Assembly: GCA_030638665.1 (NCBI GenBank)
Contig: DAOWEF010000035.1
Coordinates: 1-6,246, forward strand
Source of the DNA: Dehalococcoidia bacterium
GTDB taxonomy: Bacteria > Chloroflexota > Dehalococcoidia > E44-bin15
Reading direction: 5' to 3'
DNA length: 6,246 nt
Shown: positions 1-4,213 of the stretch, piece after piece
Position numbering within the stretch: the first letter of the stretch is position 1
How the letters are laid out: each line of letters begins with the position of its first letter
The notes under the pieces: generated by a model
Database searches by the model: none
What the model was told of the DNA's origin: nothing
The model's input: only the letters and a program-made list of their open reading frames with translations
Translations under genes and position numbers: made by a program

Positions 1-212
1 GATGAGGTGCCGATATTGGCGTTGACCTTCACCCTCAGCCCCTTCCCTATGCCGCAGTATTGACTGAGCTGGTGGTTCCGATTTGCCGGGATCACTATAT
101 TGCCATCGGCGATACCCTGCCGAATAAACTCTGGAGCCACCCCTTCCGCTTCGGCGACAAGTTTCATCTGCGGCGAAATGCTCCTGTTCCTTGCTAACTC
201 TAATTGCGTCAC
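1..212 (-). CDS. thiC: phosphomethylpyrimidine synthase ThiC, N-terminal 70 codons (runs off left edge)
   Basis: ThiC is the radical-SAM enzyme that rearranges aminoimidazole ribotide into HMP phosphate, the pyrimidine half of thiamine. Only the N-terminus is here: it starts [20 protein letters not shown] and continues with the family's typical [21 protein letters not shown] (residues about 25-44) and [15 protein letters not shown] (57-70), ending in the conserved NANIGTS stretch. The catalytic core and the C-terminal CxxCxxxxC iron-sulphur motif lie outside the window. The GTG start (complement of 210-212) is chosen because AAGGAGG sits 5 nt upstream and because the nearer ATG (ATG AGG TGA) stops at once. 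A TPP riboswitch directly upstream independently supports the assignment. Residues 45-54 ([10 protein letters not shown]), where relatives usually have an INHK-like stretch, look mildly divergent. Confidence 0.95.
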   Translation of the reverse strand, partial: MTQLELARNRSISPQMKLVAEAEGVAPEFIRQGIADGNIVIPANRNHQLSQYCGIGKGLRVKVNANIGTS

Positions 213-217
213 CTCAT

Positions 218-224
218 CCTCCTT
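218..224 (-). promoter_or_regulatory. Shine-Dalgarno of thiC
   Basis: AAGGAGG on the minus strand, 5 nt before the GTG codon. It decides the non-ATG start of thiC. Confidence 0.85.
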
Positions 225-300
225 CTTTTCCAAACAACTATTTGCCAGCCCGGTAAGACCTCTACCCGCTTTCGAATTGTATTCATCGATAATGCGGTTG

Positions 301-348
301 AAAACAAAATGACCAAGAGCCTAGGTACTCGGTTCCAGACCCTTGGTC
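301..348 (-). terminator. terminator-like hairpin, likely expression platform of the TPP riboswitch
   Basis: On the minus strand GACCAAG (348-342) can pair with CTTGGTC (317-311), and the 3' arm is followed directly by ATTTTGTTTT (310-301). The loop is about 24 nt and includes further small complementarities (GGT/ACC). Its place just after the aptamer and about 90 nt before the thiC start fits transcription attenuation: TPP binding would favour this hairpin. The mechanism is inferred from position. The stem is only 7 bp, so confidence is moderate. Confidence 0.6.
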
Positions 349-354
349 TTATTA

Positions 355-443
355 GTCCCGCTTCCCTACGCTCGCATTACCGAGATCAGGTTCGAGGGGT
401 TGTCCGACTCCTCGGACTCTCAGCCATTAAGCTCCCCCGCGGC
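355..443 (-). ncRNA. TPP (THI-element) riboswitch aptamer
   Basis: Read on the minus strand, the conserved THI blocks occur in order: GGGGGAGC, then GGCTGAGAG, a P3 hairpin (GTCCGA...TCGGAC), AACCCCTCGAACCTGATC, then GGTAATGCGAGCGTAGGGAAG. CTGAGA, GAACCTGATC and GCGTAGGGAA are the nearly invariant TPP-contacting segments of this family. It lies in the 5' leader of thiC, a classic target. A short P1 may form between CCGC on the 5' side and GCGG just after the last block. Confidence 0.96.
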
Positions 444-451
444 GCAATACA

Positions 452-480
452 ATGATACTACAAAAAGCACAAAATTGCAA
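452..480 (-). promoter_or_regulatory. sigma70-type promoter of thiC
   Basis: TTGCAA (480-475) is separated by 17 nt from TATCAT (457-452), immediately upstream of the riboswitch. Spacing is optimal and the predicted start (about position 445) falls just before the aptamer. Confidence 0.75.
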
Positions 481-487
481 CTAGTTG

Positions 488-504
488 TACTCGTCCAGTA
501 CATT
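488..504 (-). repeat. 17-bp promoter-proximal box, copy 1 (upstream of thiC promoter)
   Basis: Minus-strand AATGTACTGGACGAGTA, identical to the copy at 1881-1897. The core is dyad-symmetric: GTACT-GGACG-AGTAC in this copy. It ends 7 nt before the -35 hexamer of thiC, so it would centre near -50. This looks like a transcription-factor site. The regulator is unknown. Confidence 0.6.
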
Positions 505-840
505 CAGGACTGCAACACAATAGACAACCGATAGCTAGGTGGGCGGTGCCTATGGCTTTATGAAGTGGTCAAACGGTTAGAGAGAGGTTGCATTTGGGAT
601 AGCATGGACACAATAGATGACAAGGCGTGCCGTTTCGGCTAGCCTGCTCAAATGGTTGACTGGATTGTTTAAAGAACCCTTGCCCGTGAAGAATGTGGTT
701 ATAAAATGCTAACCTAAATACAATAATCGCTACTATCTGAACCATTCTTGGATTATTTCAGTTTGATAGGTAGAGACAGCCAATGGCGTAGTTAGGTCAT
801 ATGTCTCGAGTCCCTGCTGAAATGCCGGAGAAGGAGATAG
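505..840. other. intergenic stretch without a supported feature
   Basis: No reading frame with a plausible ribosome-binding site and no recognisable RNA gene is seen. There is TTGACT near 656 and an AT-rich TATAAAAT near 701, but the spacing does not make a promoter. GAGAAGGAG occurs twice near 825-848, overlapping the hairpin that follows. Confidence 0.6.
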
Positions 841-868
841 AGAAGGAGTCCCCGAAGAGACTCCTTCT
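841..868 (-). terminator. hairpin downstream of the secreted-protein gene, probable terminator
   Basis: A perfect 10-bp inverted repeat, AGAAGGAGTC (841-850) and GACTCCTTCT (859-868), encloses an 8-nt loop. It begins 31 nt after the stop codon of the minus-strand gene. The minus-strand flank (CTATCTCCTT) is pyrimidine-rich but not a true U-run. It may therefore be a weak terminator or an mRNA 3'-end stabiliser rather than a strong intrinsic terminator. Confidence 0.55.
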
Positions 869-899
869 TCTAATAACCTCCCTACCCGAAGTCCGAGAC

Positions 900-1433
900 C
901 TAAGGTGAAGCTACATCTATGTAAGCGTAACTGATCACATTATGCTCGAATAGGTACTCACTTGGGTTCCAACCGGAAAGCGCGCCCTCCACAATGTCTC
1001 CGTCCAATACCAGCCAAATCTTGTCACTAGACAAGTCCTGTTCGAGTTCTACTGAACCATCTAGGTGGATGTCTCCCTCGTCGTTAGGCATGCCAGTGGC
1101 TAGTACTGTTACAGGCCACGGCCACGTTGTCTGAGGTTCGGGATAGTAGATTAGGCTGTAGTTAGTAGCTGCCTCTAGCCCATGACCGTTAAACAGAAAG
1201 TCGAAGGTCTGACCTTCCAGGTTGAACTTCATCTTTCCCCACGCCATGTCGTCGCCCCAGCTGATGTTCCAAGTGGCGGGATCTTTCTCGTAGAGGTAAA
1301 GGAACGCATTGTTGGAATTGCCTACGCCACCACTTCTGTTATTGGCTGGATTGTCCCCCTTTGCCAGAACCGGGGTTGACATCAAACTCGCTGCAATGGC
1401 AACGGTGATTGCTACGGCGAGAAACCTTTTCAT
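900..1433 (-). CDS. secreted protein of unknown function, 177 aa
   Basis: I do not recognise a named family. The N-terminus is a clear Sec signal peptide: positive MKR, hydrophobic FLAVAITVAIAASLM, then STPVLA with predicted cleavage after Ala24. That leaves an acidic, cysteine-free mature domain of about 153 residues. It is rich in Trp, Tyr, Gly and Asn, with alternating hydrophobic segments typical of a beta-sandwich: KMKFNLEGQTFDFLFNGHGL (about 67-86), YSLIYYPEP, GDIHLDGSVEL, KIWLVLDGDIV and GWNPSEYLFEHNVI. From memory, similar FNGHGL/LIYYP secreted proteins of unknown function occur in Chloroflexota and archaeal genomes. That needs a search. The ATG start has a full AAGGAGGTGAT ribosome-binding site. 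The gene is monocistronic and convergent with nothing nearby. Its leader is unusually long and structured. Confidence 0.88.
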   Translation of the reverse strand: MKRFLAVAITVAIAASLMSTPVLAKGDNPANNRSGGVGNSNNAFLYLYEKDPATWNISWGDDMAWGKMKFNLEGQTFDFLFNGHGLEAATNYSLIYYPEPQTTWPWPVTVLATGMPNDEGDIHLDGSVELEQDLSSDKIWLVLDGDIVEGALSGWNPSEYLFEHNVISYAYIDVASP

Positions 1434-1438
1434 CTCTT

Positions 1439-1449
1439 ATCACCTCCTT
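1439..1449 (-). promoter_or_regulatory. full-length Shine-Dalgarno of the secreted-protein gene
   Basis: Minus-strand AAGGAGGTGAT is an exact complement of the usual 16S rRNA 3' end, 5 nt before the ATG. It predicts very efficient translation and fixes the start. A second SD-like AGGAAGGAGGTG lies at 1510-1521 without a start codon at a usable distance. Confidence 0.85.
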
Positions 1450-1497
1450 TCCTGTTAGACATAATTTTGACCCAGTTTCTGTCCTCTCTCAATAATA

Positions 1498-1589
1498 AAA
1501 TCGGGCTAACACCTCCTTCCTGGGCCCGGCAGCTGCCATGTATTTAAACCGACAACCCACCAACAACCATAACGGGTGTAGCCCGATTT
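1498..1589 (-). repeat. long-range inverted repeat in the leader of the secreted-protein gene
   Basis: On the minus strand AAATCGGGCTACACC (1589-1575) can pair with GGTGTTAGCCCGATTT (1513-1498), about 15 bp with one bulged U, across roughly 60 nt. The 3' arm includes the GGTG of an SD-like AGGAAGGAGGTG and is followed by TATTATT. It could act as an attenuator or as an mRNA stabiliser. On the other strand it lies immediately upstream of the candidate small-RNA promoter. Confidence 0.5.
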
Positions 1590-1617
1590 GCAATTCTGCT
1601 AGCGTATCTGCTATAAT
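1588..1617 (+). promoter_or_regulatory. sigma70-type promoter for a candidate small RNA
   Basis: TTGCAA (1588-1593), 18-nt spacer, consensus TATAAT (1612-1617) preceded by TGC, an extended -10. The predicted start is near 1624. No coding region follows at a usable distance on this strand, but a strong hairpin does. Confidence 0.6.
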
Positions 1618-1623
1618 GCAAAA

Positions 1624-1695
1624 CGCATCGGGTGTGCCTACCTGGTGTGGGGGTCCCGTCGGCTTCGGCCTTCCGGGGCCCTCTATTTATTTGTT
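1624..1695 (+). ncRNA. candidate small RNA of about 70 nt ending in a UUCG-capped terminator
   Basis: This spans from the predicted start of the promoter at 1588-1617 to the end of the U-rich tail. The 5' half carries two GGTGTG copies separated by CCTACCT. The 3' half is the terminator hairpin. No open reading frame with a ribosome-binding site fits in it. It lies antisense to the leader of the secreted-protein mRNA, so it might base-pair with it. I recognise no known RNA family (the GGAAGG on the opposite strand is not a full SRP RNA apical loop). Existence is inferred from promoter plus terminator only. Confidence 0.45.
1649..1694 (+). terminator. strong intrinsic terminator with UUCG tetraloop
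   Basis: GGGGGTCCCG pairs with CGGGGCCCTC over 10 bp, and inside it GGC-TTCG-GCC forms a UUCG-capped stem. The tail is TATTTATTTGTT. Two of the outer pairs are G-U on the plus-strand RNA but would be A-C mismatches on the minus strand. This supports plus-strand transcription. Confidence 0.6.
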
Positions 1696-1724
1696 AAAGT
1701 TCCCTTCTGGGCATTTCCATAATT

Positions 1725-1756
1725 AAAAAGGGTAGCCTGTTTTTCTCATACCACCC
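1725..1756 (-). terminator. terminator-like hairpin in the long minus-strand leader
   Basis: On the minus strand GGGTGG (1756-1751) pairs with CTACCC (1735-1730), including one G-U pair, around a 15-nt loop. It is followed directly by TTTTT (1729-1725). It lies about 80-110 nt after the predicted start of the minus-strand promoter at 1844-1873, so it could be an attenuator. Another stem (GTATCA/TGATAC, 1777-1805) lies just before it. Confidence 0.4.
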
Positions 1757-1843
1757 TCGCAATTATACGTACTCTTGTATCATCGTTAGCACCCTTATGT
1801 GATACCTGTGACTTCTATGGATTATATTATCTAGAGTTACTTT

Positions 1844-1873
1844 ATATTATCATTAATTATCTTATATTGTCAA
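1844..1873 (-). promoter_or_regulatory. sigma70-type promoter, likely for the secreted-protein gene
   Basis: A perfect -35 TTGACA (1873-1868), 18-nt AT-rich spacer, and TAATAT (1849-1844) with an extended TG-A. The next minus-strand gene is the secreted protein at 900-1433, giving a 5' leader of about 400 nt. The AT-rich surroundings would aid melting. Confidence 0.65.
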
Positions 1874-1880
1874 TACCTTA

Positions 1881-1897
1881 TACTCGTCCAGTACATT
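1881..1897 (-). repeat. 17-bp promoter-proximal box, copy 2
   Basis: Exact second copy of minus-strand AATGTACTGGACGAGTA. It again ends 7 nt before a -35 hexamer (TTGACA at 1873-1868). Flanking bases differ from copy 1, so the 17 bp plus spacing is what is conserved. Confidence 0.6.
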
Positions 1898-1925
1898 AGT
1901 GACACATCGCCTCCTGGATCATTGA

Positions 1926-2123
1926 CCCTGTCATTGCGACCCCGATTTGTAGGTATCGGGGGAAGTAATCTCAGGGGTGGTGGGTGAGCAGGCATGCGAC
2001 GGTGAGATTGCTTCTCTGCCCCTTCGCTTCGCTAAGGGCTTCGGCTCGCAATGACGATGAAAGCGTTTCACTGGGGACAAGCTCACCATGGCGATGAAAG
2101 AGTACCTTACAATGACAGTAGGG
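1926..2123. repeat. imperfect inverted-repeat element of the CATTGCGA type (MITE/REP-like)
   Basis: GTCATTGCGA (1930-1939) is an exact reverse complement of TCGCAATGAC (2046-2055). Inside these, GAAGTAATCTCA (1962-1973) matches the reverse complement of TGAGATTGCTTC (2003-2014) with one mismatch. A further right-hand end CAATGACAGTAGGG (2110-2123) mirrors CCCTGTCATTG (1926-1936) with two extra bases. The TGTCATTGCGA...AATCTC / GAGATTGCTTC...TCGCAATGACA layout is a dispersed non-coding repeat seen in many environmental bacterial genomes (recalled, not searched). There is no ORF inside. Small odd palindrome GGGTGTCACCC at 2121-2131. Confidence 0.65.
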
Positions 2124-2164
2124 TGTCACCCATCTATTTGAACGAGCTCACCAGTATAATTAAA

Positions 2165-2193
2165 TTGACTTGGCTAGCTAGCTGTGCTATCAT
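2165..2193 (+). promoter_or_regulatory. strong promoter of the TauE/SafE-receiver gene and probably the downstream operon
   Basis: TTGACT (2165-2170), 17-nt spacer, TATCAT (2188-2193) with an extended TGC. The spacer contains the perfect 10-bp palindrome GCTAGCTAGC (2173-2182), a possible repressor site. Predicted start near 2200, about 25 nt before the start codon. Confidence 0.7.
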
Positions 2194-2224
2194 CCCTTAA
2201 TTACATAATAATGGCAGGACGAGC

Positions 2225-3406
2225 TTGAGAACAAAGGTTCTTATATCCCTCCTCATCGGTGCTGCTGCTGGGATGCTCGCTGGGCTTACGGGTGTGGGTG
2301 GCGGGGTGTTCCTGGTGCCCTTAATGGTCGGGCTCTTTGCTATGGTGCAGCATCAGGCCCATGGCACCTCCTTCTTAGTGATCCTCCCCATCGCCATTGT
2401 TGGCGCGATTACCTACGGTATCCTGGGACATATGGACGATTGGCCTCTCATTGTGGGGCTGGTATCAGGGGGTGCGGTGGGGGTGCTTTTGGGGGCCCGA
2501 TTGATGATGTTGCTGCCCGAAAGGCACCTCAAGTGGCTCTTCGGCACCTTTCTGGTGTTCGTGGGCTTCGTCATGATCATTACCAACACGTCAGCGCCGA
2601 CGGCTGCTGCTTCATCGATAGAGCTAAGCTGGGGATTAATGTTCAGCGCTATCGGGATCGGGTTTGTGGCGGGGATCCTTGCCGGGATGATGGGCGTGGG
2701 CGGTGGCGTGGTCATGGTTCCGGGCATGGTTCTGTTGCTGGGGGTGGGCCAGCACACGGCGCAGGGGGTATCCCTGGCCGCGATTGCAGTGATGGCATTA
2801 TTGGGTGCGCTGGCCCATTACCGTCAGGGGAATGTTAAGCCCAGGATGGCGCTATTGATCATCCCCGCCGCAGCCGGCTTTAGCCTTCTGGGTAGCGTGG
2901 TGGCGGACCAGCTGGATGCGTCGGTTTTACGCCAGCTGGTTGGTGGCGTCATTATTATTGTGGGCTTTTTCATGGCGATTAAGGATTGGCGTACCCAAAA
3001 GGATATTCCCCTGGAGAGTTGGCTCGCCAACCGGGGCAGGGTGGTTGAGGGGAATGTTCTTGTAGTTGATGACGACCCGGGGATACGTGAAATGCTTGGC
3101 GAGGTTATTTCGCGGAAGGGGTATAAAGTTGTCACTGTGGAGAGTGGTGAGCTGGCTCTTGAGGAGATGGAAAAGCAGCAATTCGGCCTGGTTTTCCTGG
3201 ACCTGGTATTACCGGGAATGAGCGGCGCTGAGGCCTTCTCCGCGATAAAGCAAAAGGATAAAAAAGCGGTGGTGGTCATCGTCACCGGTTACGATGATGA
3301 TCCCTTAGCTGTGGAAGCGATGTCGCACGGACCTTTGTTTCTTATTCGAAAGCCCTTCCGGATAAGTGCTGTTGCTGAGGTTCTTGATGCCGTGGGGTTA
3401 AAGTGA
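2225..3406 (+). CDS. TauE/SafE-family (TSUP) membrane transporter fused to a C-terminal receiver domain, 393 aa
   Basis: Residues 1-256 form a typical eight-helix TSUP permease with two homologous halves, each starting with the signature AGxLAGxxGVGGGVxxVPxM (15-34 and 149-168). Family members export or import sulphite, sulphoacetate, taurine-derived or other organic anions. The substrate here cannot be told. A linker of about 20 residues (257-276) leads to a complete response-regulator receiver domain (277-391): acidic pocket D282-D284, phosphoacceptor Asp326 in FLDLVLP, Thr354 in VIVTG, Lys376 in IRKPF. No DNA-binding output domain follows, so phosphorylation may gate transport or act as a phosphate sink (inference). 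No histidine kinase is in the window. The TTG start is chosen because AGGA lies 5 nt upstream, the signature follows at the normal distance, and the ATG at 2211 stops after five codons. TSUP proteins are usually about 250 aa, so the extra 140 residues are the fusion. Confidence 0.9.
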   Translation: MRTKVLISLLIGAAAGMLAGLTGVGGGVFLVPLMVGLFAMVQHQAHGTSFLVILPIAIVGAITYGILGHMDDWPLIVGLVSGGAVGVLLGARLMMLLPERHLKWLFGTFLVFVGFVMIITNTSAPTAAASSIELSWGLMFSAIGIGFVAGILAGMMGVGGGVVMVPGMVLLLGVGQHTAQGVSLAAIAVMALLGALAHYRQGNVKPRMALLIIPAAAGFSLLGSVVADQLDASVLRQLVGGVIIIVGFFMAIKDWRTQKDIPLESWLANRGRVVEGNVLVVDDDPGIREMLGEVISRKGYKVVTVESGELALEEMEKQQFGLVFLDLVLPGMSGAEAFSAIKQKDKKAVVVIVTGYDDDPLAVEAMSHGPLFLIRKPFRISAVAEVLDAVGLK

Positions 3407-3414
3407 TAGGCTGA

Positions 3415-3525
3415 AGCGTAGTGGCGCATGGGCGGGATGCGTCGGTTTTACGCAATCTCGCTGGCAGCTTGATCGTTGTTGTGGGGTTTTTAACAGTGGT
3501 TAAAGATTGGCGTCCTGGGGGTTAG
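3415..3525 (+). pseudogene. remnant of a second TauE/SafE gene (C-terminal 36 codons)
   Basis: The frame reads SVVAHGRDASVLRNLAG..., and on to VVKDWRPGG and a TAG stop. It aligns without gaps to residues 224-256 of the preceding transporter with 20 of 33 identical residues, including SVVA, DASVLR, VGF and KDWR. At DNA level 19 bp are identical (3435-3453 versus 2914-2932). There is a TGA directly before it (3412-3414), no start codon and no ribosome-binding site, so it is a dead fragment. It represents the last helix of a paralogue that ended right after DWR, with no receiver domain. It sits between the fusion gene and the glycosylase, whose start is 4 nt after its stop. Confidence 0.85.
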
Positions 3526-3529
3526 CGTC

Positions 3530-4126
3530 GTGAGTGCACTGAGCGATCTATACACGGAGATAGCCAGTTGTGAGGATTGTGAGCTCTCCAGGCATCGCAG
3601 CCGGGTGGTGCCCGGCGAGGGCTCTGAGGATGCCGACCTCCTCTTCATCGGCGAGGCCCCGGGTTGGTACGAGGACCAGCAGGGGCGTCCCTTCGTGGGG
3701 CCGGCGGGGCATTTCCTCGATGAGCTGCTTCTCTCCATTGGGCTGAGGCGCGAGGATGTTTACATCGCCAATGTGGTTAAGTGCCGCCCGCCCTCCAATC
3801 GTGACCCTCTGCCCTCCGAGATGAGGGCTTGCCGAAAGTGGCTCGACCGCCAGATAGAGCTGATCAGGCCCAAGATGATCGTTACCCTGGGCCGCTACTC
3901 ACTGGCTCAGTTCCTCCCCGGCGATGCCATAGGAAAGGCCCACGGCAAAGCGCGAACAAAGGATGGGATAATCTACTTTGCCATGTATCACCCTGCCGCG
4001 GCGCTTCACCAGCAGAGCTTGCGCAAGGTCATCGCGGAGGATATGCTTAAGATACCGCCCCTGCTGGCTCAGGCAGCGGAGGTGGTGGCAGAGGAGCATG
4101 AACCGGAGCAGTTATCCATGTTCTAG
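3530..4126 (+). CDS. family-4 uracil-DNA glycosylase (4Fe-4S type), 198 aa
   Basis: The enzyme removes uracil from DNA and starts base-excision repair. The four cluster-ligating cysteines are in place: CEDC (C14, C17), VVKCRPP (C85) and RACRKWL (C101). Motif 1 GEAPGWYEDQQG (41-52), the GRPFVGPAG loop (52-60) and motif 2 HPAAALH (154-160) match the UdgA-type family, and 198 aa is the usual length. The C-terminus ends EPEQLSMF, which fits the bacterial sliding-clamp binding consensus QL[SD]LF. The GTG start, with GGGGG 8 nt upstream, gives the family's normal N-terminus (LxxxxxxCxxC). It follows the TauE remnant by 4 nt and lies 87 nt before ftsK, so co-transcription is likely. Confidence 0.95.
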   Translation: MSALSDLYTEIASCEDCELSRHRSRVVPGEGSEDADLLFIGEAPGWYEDQQGRPFVGPAGHFLDELLLSIGLRREDVYIANVVKCRPPSNRDPLPSEMRACRKWLDRQIELIRPKMIVTLGRYSLAQFLPGDAIGKAHGKARTKDGIIYFAMYHPAAALHQQSLRKVIAEDMLKIPPLLAQAAEVVAEEHEPEQLSMF

Positions 4127-4135
4127 AGAGGGACG

Positions 4136-4204
4136 ATGGTAAATTTTTTCGAACTCTTCCAGCTGGATGGTGTAGTGGAGAATTGTGGCAACTCTATGTT
4201 CTAG
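4136..4204 (+). CDS. possible 22-aa leader peptide or gene remnant between the glycosylase and ftsK
   Basis: ATG with GAGAGGG 3 nt upstream encodes MVNFFELFQLDGVVENCGNS-MF, ending 9 nt before the ftsK ATG and in the same frame. Its 3' end (TCT ATG TTC TAG) copies the last codons of the glycosylase (TCC ATG TTC TAG), and the 25 bp around each match at 18 positions. It could couple translation to ftsK or be a duplication scar. No homologue is recognised. Confidence 0.3.
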   Translation: MVNFFELFQLDGVVENCGNSMF

Positions 4205-4213
4205 GTAAAGAGT

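Noticed and set aside
656..708. Possible plus-strand promoter (TTGACT ... TATAAAAT)
   Set aside because: The spacing is far too long. TTGCCC with TAAAAT at 16 nt is weak, and no gene follows on this strand.
1430..1492. 20-codon minus-strand ORF from TTG that overlaps the secreted-protein start as ATGA, suggesting translational coupling
   Set aside because: The nearest SD-like sequence is about 17 nt from the TTG, too far. The overlap can arise by chance because the gene has its own perfect SD.
1489..1539. 16-codon minus-strand ORF (MAAAGPRKEV...)
   Set aside because: There is no ribosome-binding site before its ATG, and it lies in the arm of a structured leader.
1649..1680. Minus-strand CCCCGGAAGGCCGAAGCC looked like the SRP RNA apical loop (CCGGAAGGAAGCAGCC)
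   Set aside because: The conserved GGAAGCAGCC continuation and the flanking asymmetric loop are missing, and the stem's G-U pairs favour the other strand.
1749..1758. GAGGGTGGTA on the minus strand resembles the T-box core (AGGGTGGTACCGCG) and is followed by a terminator-like hairpin
   Set aside because: Only the first nine bases fit and CCGCG is missing. The leader from the predicted start is only about 80 nt, too short for a standard Stem I, and the downstream gene is not amino-acid related.
2140..2170. CAGTATAATTAAATTGAC upstream of the transporter -35 resembles the half-box plus -35 of the 17-bp box promoter (GAGTATAAGGTATTGAC)
   Set aside because: Only the AGTA half is shared, the distance is 8 nt instead of 7, and the other half-site is absent. 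It is probably coincidence in AT-rich sequence.
2413..3285. Long open frames on the minus strand and in other frames across the transporter gene
   Set aside because: They are shadows of the real plus-strand gene: they have low-complexity Pro/Thr/Ile-rich composition, no ribosome-binding sites and no family motifs.
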